Below, piece after piece: positions 51,391-60,094 of a DNA stretch of 64,000 bases (position 1 is its first letter; each line of letters begins with the position of its first letter). This stretch comes from GCA-2794515 sp033763335 (GTDB lineage Bacteria; Chloroflexota; Anaerolineae; Aggregatilineales; Phototrophicaceae). A model generated the notes under the pieces. It searched no databases. It saw nothing but the letters and a program-made list of their open reading frames with translations, and had not been told where the DNA came from. Location of the stretch: NCBI GenBank assembly GCA_033763335.1, contig JANRKU010000098.1, positions 9,849 through 73,848 on the forward strand. Reading direction: 5' to 3'. The position numbers were made by a program, and so were the translations under genes.

Positions 51391-52010
51391 CACATAAACA
51401 CCCACTCCCCTATGGATGGATAATTCTCATTTTATTGGCGCTTGTTGCCTATACCCTCCCATGGGTGAATGGCGGTAGTGCCAGTCTATCATTTGGCGCA
51501 TTTGACCTCGCAGAATGGGCAAGTTTGCACCCTACGACCCGCGCTATGTCCCCCATTTTATTGACCAGCTTTTTATTGCGCTTGCCATTGGTTTGCTTCG
51601 CATGGATAGTCGCCTTCAATTCGCCCCATCCACCCCTTCGCTCATCAACATGGTGGGTATATGCCATTATTTGTTTTTTTCTAGTCGTGCTTTCGACTCC
51701 CCCACTCGAATTTTTAACCACCAACCGCGATGACATTAATTATCTGCAACAAGCCAGCTTAACTGCTTTAGGAATAATTGGATGTGGCATTGGGCTAAGT
51801 GGTATCCTCAAACCATTTCGCGGGTATGTGGCGATGGGTATATGTGCTATAGGGGCTATTTCTAGCACCTGGGGGGTAATTCTGGGCTATAATCTGCTGG
51901 CAGAATTTCAAATCACGGTCGTTTTGGGGTTAGGCATCATTGGCTCTGTGGGGATATTTGCCCTTATGGGCGGATACACATGGTTAGGAGAATTAAAAAG
52001 ACGGCGATGA
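51387..52010 (+). CDS. Polytopic membrane protein of unknown function (207 aa)
   Basis: No family recognised. About six hydrophobic helices are visible (for example GWIILILLALVAYTLPWV at 11-28 and WWVYAIICFFLVVLST). It ends in a short basic tail, LKRRR. Its ATG overlaps the stop of the BchI-like ATPase gene, so the two should be made together and may interact. It closes the overlapping gene run from 41278. The last bases AAGACGGCGATGAGATTGCC to CGTCTT may form a weak hairpin after the stop. Confidence 0.65.
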   Translation: MTHKHPLPYGWIILILLALVAYTLPWVNGGSASLSFGAFDLAEWASLHPTTRAMSPILLTSFLLRLPLVCFAWIVAFNSPHPPLRSSTWWVYAIICFFLVVLSTPPLEFLTTNRDDINYLQQASLTALGIIGCGIGLSGILKPFRGYVAMGICAIGAISSTWGVILGYNLLAEFQITVVLGLGIIGSVGIFALMGGYTWLGELKRRR

Positions 52011-52036
52011 GATTGCCGTCTTTTCCGTTAATAAAA

Positions 52037-52273
52037 TTACATGCGGGTTCTGATGTATTCTACTGCTTGCCCAACAGTTTTAATTTTTTGGGCATCATCA
52101 TCGGTAATTTCGCCACCGAATTGTTCTTCAAACGCCATAATCAATTCCACGAGGTCGAGTGAATCGGCTTCGAGGTCAGCACGGAAATCGGCGGCAGGGA
52201 CAACTCGTTCTTCATCTACACCGAGTAAATCCACGACGATTTTTTTTACACGTTCTTCAATAGAATCTGCCAT
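52037..52273 (-). CDS. acpP: Acyl carrier protein
   Basis: Carrier of growing fatty acyl chains. Ser in DSLDLVELIMAFEEQFG is the 4'-phosphopantetheine site. At 78 residues and strongly acidic it is a standard ACP. A strong GAGGGAG precedes the ATG. It is far from plsX/fabF (24554-26825) and sits alone, divergent from the IPP isomerase. A TATAAT on the minus strand (complement of 52332-52337) is a candidate -10 box. Confidence 0.95.
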   Translation of the reverse strand: MADSIEERVKKIVVDLLGVDEERVVPAADFRADLEADSLDLVELIMAFEEQFGGEITDDDAQKIKTVGQAVEYIRTRM

Positions 52274-52476
52274 TTTTGCTCCCTCTTCAATACAGAAGTT
52301 TTGTTTTTTTGTTTGATAAAATCAACTAGGAATTATACAGATAATCCCATTCCCTGCTAGTCCTATCTAGTAACAACCCTCTATCCAATCAAAAGATGTT
52401 GATAACCCGTGTTTTTTGTGCAAATTTGATGATATGATTGCCAAAATTCACCATTTCATGATAAGGATTTTATTGG

Positions 52477-53517
52477 ATGACCCAACCAACAGATGCACCA
52501 ACCACAGAAAGTCGCAAAGTAGACCATATCAAAATTAACCTAGAGCGTGATGTGCAATTCCCAAATGTCACCACAGGGTTAGAACAGTATGCGTTTATGC
52601 ACCAAGCCTTGCCAGAACTCGATTTGAAAGCCATAGACAGCACCATATCCCTCTTTGGAAAAACCCTTAGCGCCCCCATCCTCATCTCGTCTATGACGGG
52701 TGGCACAGATATGGCTCAACGCCTCAATATGAATTTGGCACAAGCCGCCCAAACCCATAAAATTGCGATGGGCTTAGGCTCACAACGCGCCGCCATCGAA
52801 AGTGATGCGCTGGTTTATAGCTATGATGTTCGCAAAGTCGCGCCCGATATTTTGCTGTTTGCCAATGTTGGCGCGGTACAACTCAATTATGGGTACACAT
52901 GGCAACAATGCCAAAAAGCGGTGGATATGGTCGGTGCAGATGCACTCATTTTGCACTTTAATGTGTTGCAAGAAGCCGTTCAACCCGAAGGCGACATTAA
53001 CTTTGCGGGATTGCTCAAAAAAATTGAACAAGTCTGCAAAGCCGTGAATGTTCCTGTCATCGCCAAAGAAGTCGGTTGGGGATTTTCTGAAAAAAATGCC
53101 CATGACCTTGCGAATGTGGGTGTCTCTGCTATTGATGTAGCGGGTGCAGGTGGAACATCGTGGAGCGAAGTGGAATATCATCGCGCCCCAACATCCTTCC
53201 ATGCGCGTGTGGCGCGGAGCTTTGCCGATTGGGGTATTCCTACGGCAGATGCGATTCAATACGCTGTTAAAGGTGCGCCAAAATTGCCGATTATCGCCAG
53301 TGGTGGGATTCGTGATGGTGTCGAAATTGCCAAGTGCATCGCATTAGGCGCGAGTTTGGGGGGCATTGCCAGCCATTTCCTCAAAGCCGCCAATGAATCT
53401 ACAGAAGCAGTAGACCAACTGATTCGTGAACTTACCGCCCAAATCCGTATTGCGATGTTATGTAGTGGGGCTTCTACGATTGCTGAATTGCAAAATACCC
53501 CACTTATTAAACGCTAG
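52477..53517 (+). CDS. fni: Isopentenyl-diphosphate delta-isomerase, type 2
   Basis: FMN-dependent enzyme interconverting isopentenyl and dimethylallyl diphosphate for isoprenoid synthesis. Visible blocks are RKVDHIKINLERDVQ near the start, ISSMTGGTDMAQRLNMNLAQ (about 68), GLGSQRAAIE, AGAGGTSWSEVE (about 225) and IASGGIRDGVEIAKCIALGA. At 346 residues it is a normal type 2 form. It ends 3 bases before the convergent hemW-like gene stop. Confidence 0.95.
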   Translation: MTQPTDAPTTESRKVDHIKINLERDVQFPNVTTGLEQYAFMHQALPELDLKAIDSTISLFGKTLSAPILISSMTGGTDMAQRLNMNLAQAAQTHKIAMGLGSQRAAIESDALVYSYDVRKVAPDILLFANVGAVQLNYGYTWQQCQKAVDMVGADALILHFNVLQEAVQPEGDINFAGLLKKIEQVCKAVNVPVIAKEVGWGFSEKNAHDLANVGVSAIDVAGAGGTSWSEVEYHRAPTSFHARVARSFADWGIPTADAIQYAVKGAPKLPIIASGGIRDGVEIAKCIALGASLGGIASHFLKAANESTEAVDQLIRELTAQIRIAMLCSGASTIAELQNTPLIKR

Positions 53518-53520
53518 AGG

Positions 53521-54693
53521 CTAAATAATTTCACGGAAAATCATGTTACTGAGCAACCTACCCTTTTCTGTGATACGAACATGCTCTGGTGTCACTTCTA
53601 GCAGACCATACCCCTCAAATTTTTCAAACGTTTTGCCATGTAACCCTAATAGGTCGGTGGCAAAACGTTTTTTGAACTCCGATAATGATACCCCTTCTTT
53701 TAGCAGGCGCAGGCACATCATCAATGTCTCAGAAATATCTTCGGCTTGGGTCACTTGTCTGGCATCTATCACAGCAGGGGTGCGCGGAAAATCATAATTA
53801 CCCCCCTCTTCGTTCATAGCTGTGATATAGCGTTGTGGCGAGAGTATGGTGGCATATCGTACCCCACCCGCAAAACCATGCGCGCCCGGTCCCAATCCAA
53901 TATAAGGGGTATTATGCCAATATTGCAAATTATGCCGACAGGCATATCCAGCTTTTGCCCAATTACTAATCTCATATTGCTCATAACCTGCCCTATTCAA
54001 TTGTTCGGTGGCGAGTTCATACATATCGGCTGTTAGGTCATCATCGGGCATCGGCAATGAGCCATAATCTACTCGTGCTTTGAGGGATGTCCCCTCTTCT
54101 AGGGTGAGTGCATACAACGAGATATGTTCTGGCGCAAGGTCAACGACTTGTTTAAGACTTGCATCCCACGTTTTAAGTGTTTGATGGGGAAATCCATAAA
54201 TGAGGTCGAGGTTGATATTATTAAATCCTGCCTCGCGCACCATCTCCATCGCCTGAATGACGGTATGATTATCATGCCGACGGTCAAACAAGACCAATTC
54301 ATCCTGATTTGCCGATTGCATCCCGATGCTCATGCGATGAATTCCCAAACGGTGCAAATCTTTAAGATATGGTAAACTTAAGTCATTGGGGTTTGCCTCT
54401 GTAGAAATTTCGATGGTATCTGACCATGTGAAACCGCGTTGCAATGCCGTGAGCAATTGGTCAAACTGCCCTGCCGTGAGAAGTGTTGGTGTCCCACCAC
54501 CAAAATAAATACTTTCCACCACCGCATAGGGATTGGTTTCTGCGATGAGGTTAATTTCTTTGATGAGTGCCGATACAAATGCAGGGATGAGCGCATCAAG
54601 ATTGACATAGGTATTGAACGCGCAATAGGTGCATTTGGTCGCGCAAAACGGAATATGTAGGTAAATCGAAAGAGTTTCTGAATTTATGCTCAT
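53521..54693 (-). CDS. hemW: HemW-like radical SAM protein
   Basis: Radical SAM protein of the coproporphyrinogen III oxidase-like group; HemW members act as heme chaperones rather than oxidases. The [4Fe-4S] ligands are Cys17, Cys21 and Cys24 in FCATKCTYCAF. The residue after them is Phe rather than the fourth Cys of true HemN, which supports HemW. SIYFGGGTPTLL and LIYGFPHQTLKTWD follow, and a HemN-type C-terminal domain is present. The 390 residues are full length. Confidence 0.88.
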   Translation of the reverse strand: MSINSETLSIYLHIPFCATKCTYCAFNTYVNLDALIPAFVSALIKEINLIAETNPYAVVESIYFGGGTPTLLTAGQFDQLLTALQRGFTWSDTIEISTEANPNDLSLPYLKDLHRLGIHRMSIGMQSANQDELVLFDRRHDNHTVIQAMEMVREAGFNNINLDLIYGFPHQTLKTWDASLKQVVDLAPEHISLYALTLEEGTSLKARVDYGSLPMPDDDLTADMYELATEQLNRAGYEQYEISNWAKAGYACRHNLQYWHNTPYIGLGPGAHGFAGGVRYATILSPQRYITAMNEEGGNYDFPRTPAVIDARQVTQAEDISETLMMCLRLLKEGVSLSEFKKRFATDLLGLHGKTFEKFEGYGLLEVTPEHVRITEKGRLLSNMIFREII

Positions 54694-54731
54694 AATTCTA
54701 CAAGATACGTTGCAGTCCTTTCAGACTGATA

Positions 54732-54737
54732 TATAAT
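54732..54737 (+). promoter_or_regulatory. Probable -10 element of the Ser/Thr kinase operon
   Basis: Perfect TATAAT 61 bases before the kinase ATG, with a weak TTGCAG (54710-54715) 16 bases upstream. No terminator is seen from here to the hairpin at 61285, so one transcript could cover the genes from the kinase to hsp20. Confidence 0.5.
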
Positions 54738-54797
54738 CTAATAAAGGACAATCTGCCTTTTCTTTGCTATCATTCAATTTATCATCATATTGATTAG

Positions 54798-56756
54798 ATG
54801 GATATAATGCCAATGGCTGAGACAACACAATTTGGAAATAATGAAGAACTTGGGGGCAATGATGGCACTCTTAAAGCCAACACCATCCTCATGGCACGGT
54901 ATAAAGTGCTAGGACAATTAGGTGGTGGTGGTCAAGGCGCTGTTTATCAGGCGCGTGACCTCAACTTTCCAGATGCCAAGCGCCTTGTTGCAATCAAAGA
55001 AATGCACTATGCCTCTGGCGACCCAAGTATGCGGGCGCAATCGCTGGCGGCGTTTCAACGGGAGGCAAATATCCTCGCCACGTTATCTCATTCTGCTATT
55101 CCTAAAATTTTTGACTTTTTTGACCAAAACAATCGCGCGTATCTGGTGATGGAATTTATCAATGGGAGCGATTTGGAATTGCTCTTGACCAAAACCAAAG
55201 AATTGCCGATGGACAAAATTTTGGAATGGGCAACCGATTTATGTGATGTGTTACATTACTTGCATAAAACCGAGCCAGAACCGATTATTTTCCGTGATGT
55301 GAAACCCGCCAACATCATGATAGATAATCTTGGTAAGGTGCGCCTCATTGACTTTGGTATCGCCAAAATTTTTGTGAGCGGTGTCAAAAACACGATGATT
55401 GGTACAGAAGGTTATTCTGCACCAGAACAATATAAAGGCGATGTGAACCTTCTGAGCGATATTTATAGTCTGGGTGCAACATTGCATCATATCATCACGC
55501 GCAAAGACCCTCGCTTAGAGCCGCCGTTTAGTTTTAATGAACGCCCATTGGTCAATTTCAATACCAAAGTGCCGTTTGGACTTCAAGAAATCCTCGACAA
55601 AGCCCTTTCGATGAATCCTGCCGAGCGGTATCAGAGCTGTGCAGATATGAAAGAAGCCTTTTTGTCACTACGCTATCGTGGCTCTGCACCTACGCTTGGC
55701 AATGTATCTGCGACTCGTGCCATGGATAAACCCGGTACCAGCTTCTTTGAAGGCGCAGAATTTGATGCCAATGGGGTGCGTGGCAAAATTGAACCTCGGT
55801 GGATATTCAAATCTGAAGATGAAATTCGTGCTAACCCCACTGCCCTCAACAAAGTTGCTTATTTTGGGTCTTATGATACCAATATGTGGGCAGTGAATTT
55901 GGAAGATGGTAGCTTTAAGTGGAAATATGCCACCAGTGGCGGTATTGCTTCTGCGCCATTTGCCGATAGCAACACAGGGCTTGTCTTTTTTGGGTCTGAG
56001 GACATGAATTTTTATTCCCTCAATGCTCTAACAGGCAAAATCGCATGGTCACATACCACAGGCGGACGTGTTCGAGGCGCGCCCACGGTTGCCCACGAAA
56101 GCGTCTTTTTTGGGAGTGATGATGGTCGTTTATATGCGCTTGCGGCGGGCAATGGTCGTCCCTTGTGGGAATACGACATGGGCGCACCGATTCGCCTTAA
56201 ACCATACATCACCGAAGATTTAATCATCATCGGCTCAGATTCTGGCGAATTGGTTGGGTTGGAACTTTCTGGCAACCGCAAGTGGAATTATCGTTTGCGT
56301 CGTTCAATCACATCATCCCCCACAGTAGATGTTGTTGAAGGTGTGGGATATGTTGGCTCGGTTGATGGCTATCTGTATGCCATTGATATTAGTAACGGTT
56401 ATAGTATGTGGCGCTTCCGCACAGGAGGACCAATTATCTCTAGTGTGGCAATGGACGGCTCCACCTTGCTTTTTGGTTCTGCCGATTGTAATTTTTATGC
56501 TATCAACGCAGAAAATGCCAAAGAAAGATGGCGCTTTACATCTGACAAGCCGATTGTGGCTTCACCAATCGTCCACAATGGGTATGTTTATTTTGGTGGG
56601 ACAAATGGCATCTTTTATTGCCTAGAAGCCAAAACAGGCAAAGAAGTTTGGAAATTTGAAACAGCTAATTCCATCACAGCACAACCCTATATCATTGATA
56701 AAATGATTTTAGTCGCTTCGATGGATCATATTCTTTACGCATTGCCACTTGTCTAA
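54798..56756 (+). CDS. Soluble Ser/Thr protein kinase fused to a PQQ-like beta-propeller
   Basis: Hanks-type kinase (about 35-295) joined to a propeller (about 330-652). Kinase signs: glycine loop LGGGGQGAVY (41-50), Lys67 in VAIKE, Glu89, catalytic Asp167 in FRDVKPAN (Phe replaces the usual His of HRD), DFG at 185-187 and GTEGYSAPEQY. The propeller has about seven repeats of the type GLVFFGSEDMNFYSLNALTG. No membrane helix lies between the parts, unlike PknB-type receptors, so the propeller is probably cytosolic and binds a partner or ligand. PP2C, FHA and J-VWA genes follow. Confidence 0.9.
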   Translation: MDIMPMAETTQFGNNEELGGNDGTLKANTILMARYKVLGQLGGGGQGAVYQARDLNFPDAKRLVAIKEMHYASGDPSMRAQSLAAFQREANILATLSHSAIPKIFDFFDQNNRAYLVMEFINGSDLELLLTKTKELPMDKILEWATDLCDVLHYLHKTEPEPIIFRDVKPANIMIDNLGKVRLIDFGIAKIFVSGVKNTMIGTEGYSAPEQYKGDVNLLSDIYSLGATLHHIITRKDPRLEPPFSFNERPLVNFNTKVPFGLQEILDKALSMNPAERYQSCADMKEAFLSLRYRGSAPTLGNVSATRAMDKPGTSFFEGAEFDANGVRGKIEPRWIFKSEDEIRANPTALNKVAYFGSYDTNMWAVNLEDGSFKWKYATSGGIASAPFADSNTGLVFFGSEDMNFYSLNALTGKIAWSHTTGGRVRGAPTVAHESVFFGSDDGRLYALAAGNGRPLWEYDMGAPIRLKPYITEDLIIIGSDSGELVGLELSGNRKWNYRLRRSITSSPTVDVVEGVGYVGSVDGYLYAIDISNGYSMWRFRTGGPIISSVAMDGSTLLFGSADCNFYAINAENAKERWRFTSDKPIVASPIVHNGYVYFGGTNGIFYCLEAKTGKEVWKFETANSITAQPYIIDKMILVASMDHILYALPLV

Positions 56757-56788
56757 TTGCGGTCACACTAGCGAGGGAGTCGCTTAAT

Positions 56789-57805
56789 ATGGATTTGTTT
56801 CGGAAAATGTTCGGGAAAACGAGTGAAGAAGCGTCAGAAAAAGAGATAACCAAGTCTCCCAAACCTCAGACGATAGAAACCCCACAACCAATAGTGGCAA
56901 ATAACAACTCATCAGAAGTTGAAGGGTTAGACCCGACGACACAACCTGTTAATGTACCACCGCCAACACCCAGAATACCACCACGTCCTATCAGTGATAA
57001 CGTGACCCAACAACTTGCGTCAGATATTTTATCTACGAGCAATTCAAGTTGTATCACCTTTGGGCAATCTTCTGATATTGGATTAGTCCGCTCAAATAAC
57101 CAAGATGCGGCGATGTCTTTCTTTTTTACCAGTGCTACCGCCGATGACCGTCCAGATTTTGGTATTTTTATTGTTGCCGATGGGATGGGCGGGCATCATG
57201 ATGGTGAAAAAGCCTCTGCAATTACCGCAAAAACTGTAACCACCTATTTAACCCAAAATGTCTACTTGCCTATTTTGAGTGGGAATAGCGATATTCCACC
57301 AATTAGCGAAGTAATGGTCGCTGCGGTTCAAAAAGCCAATAGCGAAATCATTAAACATGTCCCAGAGGGTGGCACAACTGTCACCGCAGTCGGTGTTTTG
57401 GGAGATTTAGCCTATATCGCGCATGTTGGCGATAGTCGGGCTTATCTCATCACGAAAGACAATATCGAACAAATCACTCGTGACCATTCGTTGGTTCAAC
57501 GCCTTATCGAATTAGACCAAATCACACAAGATGAGGTTCATGACCATCCACAGAAAAATGTCTTATATCGGGCATTGGGTCAAAATGATAATGTCGAGGT
57601 AGATATTACCACGCGACGTTTGCCACCCAATTCGCGGGTTCTCATTTGTAGCGATGGTCTTTGGGGATTAATCACCGAAAAAGACCTTTTTGAAATTGCA
57701 ATGAATCACTCAGATCCACAACAAGCCTGTGAAAAACTGGTCGCCTTAGCTAATACCAATGGTGGCGTAGATAATATCACGGTTATCATATTGAAAATTT
57801 CATAG
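56789..57805 (+). CDS. PP2C-family Ser/Thr protein phosphatase
   Basis: Metal-dependent phosphatase, the natural antagonist of the preceding kinase. Metal-binding Asp residues are seen in RSNNQDA, VADGMGGHHDGE (Asp131), ICSDGLWGL and DNITVIIL, along with HVGDSRAYLI. Residues 1-85 form a polar, Pro-rich and probably disordered N-terminal extension whose Ser/Thr residues could be kinase targets. No membrane helix. It starts 32 bases after the kinase stop with GAGGGAG before the ATG. Confidence 0.92.
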   Translation: MDLFRKMFGKTSEEASEKEITKSPKPQTIETPQPIVANNNSSEVEGLDPTTQPVNVPPPTPRIPPRPISDNVTQQLASDILSTSNSSCITFGQSSDIGLVRSNNQDAAMSFFFTSATADDRPDFGIFIVADGMGGHHDGEKASAITAKTVTTYLTQNVYLPILSGNSDIPPISEVMVAAVQKANSEIIKHVPEGGTTVTAVGVLGDLAYIAHVGDSRAYLITKDNIEQITRDHSLVQRLIELDQITQDEVHDHPQKNVLYRALGQNDNVEVDITTRRLPPNSRVLICSDGLWGLITEKDLFEIAMNHSDPQQACEKLVALANTNGGVDNITVIILKIS

Positions 57806-57820
57806 ACTGGATTTTGGGCT

Positions 57821-59317
57821 ATGTCTACAGAGAAGAATCCTTACAAACTACTTGGAATACCAGAAGATGCCTCATTAGAGGATATTAAAGCGGCGTATCG
57901 CAAGATTGCCCGCCGTTTACATCCCGATGTAAATCCCAATAATAATGCGGCACAAACGCAATTTCAAGAAATCAGCAATGCACATGAATTGCTGACAAGT
58001 CCATCTCGTAAATCGGCTTATGACCTCTCATTGAGGTCAAAGAAGTCCGATAACGATTATTTCTTCACGTTTCAGGTTGCTTCTAGCAAGCAGGTGATTT
58101 TCCCACTTCCTGAACCACAAGTGATTTATGTGTTAGCAGAAATTCATCCAGACCCACGCGCTGGCGAAATTAAACAGCGCGAGAGCAATCTGAATTTAAC
58201 ACTTGTCTTAGACCAGAGTAATTCGATGAGCGGGGCGCGAATTGAACGTGTCAAAGTCGCCGCTCATCAGATTATAGATAGCCTCAAAGAGAATGATATT
58301 CTGTCGGTTGTGGTCTTTAATGACCGTGCAGAAATTATCATCCCTGCCACCCGTGTAACCGATAAGCCCTCACTCAAAGCCAAAATTAGCTTAATAACAC
58401 CTGCGGGTGGTACAGAAATTTATCAGGGCTTATCGGCAGGGATGAATCAGGTACGCCAATATTTGGGTCCCAAGTTAGTTAATCATATTATTCTACTAAC
58501 CGATGGGCATACCTTTGGCGACCAAGAGAAATGCTTAGAATTGGCAGATAAAGCCGCCCTAGACGGCGTTGGCATTAGTGCTATGGGTTTGGGGCATGAT
58601 TGGAATGATAAATTTTTGGATGAAATCGCCTCAAAGACGGGCGGAAATTCCAGTTTTATTAGTTCCATTGGTGCAGTTGTCAAATTCATGAATGAGCATG
58701 TTCGGAATTTAAGTAACGCCTTTGCAGAGCGCATGATATTATCTGTTGCAACCGATTCAGATGTGGTGCTAGAATCGGCATTCAAATTATCTCCGCACCC
58801 ACAACCCCTACAACATGAAGGGGGAAATATTGTTTTAGGCGGATTACCCAATAATCGCCCTATCTCTGTTTTACTACAGTTACAAGTCCCGCCAGAAATG
58901 TCCGAAGGTCAACGGCATTTTGCGCGTTTAGCCGTTAATGGTGAAATATTGGCTAATACCAATCCTCAATTTTATATGGTAAAAGACCCGGTTTTTGAAA
59001 TTAGCAAAGATATTTCTATCAAACAAGACCCGCCAACGGCTATTTTAGATGCACTCAGCAAATTAACACTTTATCGTTTACAAGAACGTGCCCAAGAAGC
59101 CCTAGCCAGTGGAGATGTAAACGAAGCAACACGCCGACTTGAAAATTTAGCCACTCGTCTGTTAGAGTTGGGTAAAAATGAATTGGCAGAACAAGCTCTT
59201 TCAGAAGCCCAGCGTGTTAATGTCACACATCACCTTTCCACTGCTGGACGCATGACATTAAAATATCAAACACGGCACCTTCTATCTGATGAAACCCCAT
59301 TGGAAAGTGAAACATGA
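57821..59317 (+). CDS. J-domain protein fused to a von Willebrand factor A domain
   Basis: Residues about 5-70 form a DnaJ J-domain with HPD at 34-36 (RRLHPDVNP). Residues about 124-300 form a VWA domain with an intact MIDAS start, DQSNS at 131-135, and a later LTDGHTFGD. The C-terminal part has TPR-like helices (about 405-470: RLENLATRLLELGKNELAEQ). A J-domain recruits Hsp70, and a VWA domain binds partners via a metal. The combination is unusual to me, and in this operon it may bring a chaperone to phospho-regulated targets; the presence of Hsp20 downstream fits. The stop overlaps the FHA gene start (ATGA). Confidence 0.85.
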   Translation: MSTEKNPYKLLGIPEDASLEDIKAAYRKIARRLHPDVNPNNNAAQTQFQEISNAHELLTSPSRKSAYDLSLRSKKSDNDYFFTFQVASSKQVIFPLPEPQVIYVLAEIHPDPRAGEIKQRESNLNLTLVLDQSNSMSGARIERVKVAAHQIIDSLKENDILSVVVFNDRAEIIIPATRVTDKPSLKAKISLITPAGGTEIYQGLSAGMNQVRQYLGPKLVNHIILLTDGHTFGDQEKCLELADKAALDGVGISAMGLGHDWNDKFLDEIASKTGGNSSFISSIGAVVKFMNEHVRNLSNAFAERMILSVATDSDVVLESAFKLSPHPQPLQHEGGNIVLGGLPNNRPISVLLQLQVPPEMSEGQRHFARLAVNGEILANTNPQFYMVKDPVFEISKDISIKQDPPTAILDALSKLTLYRLQERAQEALASGDVNEATRRLENLATRLLELGKNELAEQALSEAQRVNVTHHLSTAGRMTLKYQTRHLLSDETPLESET

Positions 59318-59820
59318 TAACATGTACTTATTGTGGTCATAAAAACCGTCCGGGATTACTTTTTTGTGAAGAATGTGGACATACATTGATTGAGGGGGCT
59401 ATAGATGCTACAGTCCCCACGAAACGACTTGAGACTAGTTTGGGTGAATTTTCTGCCCGTGCGACATGGGGGTCTGCAAGTGTTGGTAAAATTTCTTCTA
59501 TTGTGATGCGTATTCGTGATGTCTCTGAACCAATGGTTCTGGAATTGAAAGACCGTATTGTGTTTGGACGTTCAGAACCCAATAGCCCACGCCAACCCGA
59601 TGTGGATTTAACGGCTTATGGGGCATTAGAAAAAGGTGTTTCGCGGGTACATGCCTCTATTGAGCGCAGTGATGATGTGTTGACAATTATTGATATGGGA
59701 AGCGCCAATGGCACAAACTTAAATGGACAACGACTCACTCCCAATCAACCGCGTGTGTTACGTGATGGCGATGAAATTCGCTTTGGCAAGCTCATTGCCC
59801 ATCTTTATTTTCAGGTTTAG
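59314..59820 (+). CDS. Zinc-ribbon and FHA-domain protein
   Basis: Residues 1-25 form a zinc ribbon with Cys4, Cys7, Cys18 and Cys21. Residues about 75-165 form a forkhead-associated domain that binds phosphothreonine, with GRS at 85-87, Ser110-Arg111-x-His113 and NGTN at 132-135. It is therefore a likely reader of the kinase output in this operon. The ATG overlaps the J-VWA stop, so the two should be made in fixed ratio. The middle part (about 30-70) is not assigned. Confidence 0.9.
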   Translation: MITCTYCGHKNRPGLLFCEECGHTLIEGAIDATVPTKRLETSLGEFSARATWGSASVGKISSIVMRIRDVSEPMVLELKDRIVFGRSEPNSPRQPDVDLTAYGALEKGVSRVHASIERSDDVLTIIDMGSANGTNLNGQRLTPNQPRVLRDGDEIRFGKLIAHLYFQV

Positions 59821-59836
59821 CAAGGAGAGATAATGA

Positions 59837-60082
59837 ATGATTAGTTTACTCTTACATGTCGCCAATTCTGAGCCGATTAAGGTAGATGTGGATGAAATGC
59901 CAAGTCCCAACGACACCATGATTCTTGGCAAAAATCCCCGTGAACGCTCCGATAAAGAACTCAACATATTTGATGAAGGCGTAACGGTGGTGATTTTCCC
60001 GTTATGGCGCATCAACTATATTCAGATATTGCCAAGTCCAGATGATGAAATTGAATTCCCATTGCCATTCCGCCAAGATTGA
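59837..60082 (+). CDS. Small protein of unknown function in the signalling operon (81 aa)
   Basis: No family recognised. It is acidic, with no Cys, signal peptide or membrane helix; it begins MISLLLHVANSEPIKVDVDE and ends EIEFPLPFRQD. A clear AAGGAGAG lies about 8 bases before the ATG, and spacing to both neighbours is 12-16 bases, so it is a real operon member. An ATG at 59833 in another frame stops after three codons. A beta-rich fold that partners the FHA or regulator protein is possible but not shown. Confidence 0.65.
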   Translation: MISLLLHVANSEPIKVDVDEMPSPNDTMILGKNPRERSDKELNIFDEGVTVVIFPLWRINYIQILPSPDDEIEFPLPFRQD

Positions 60083-60094
60083 GGGTAACTATTT

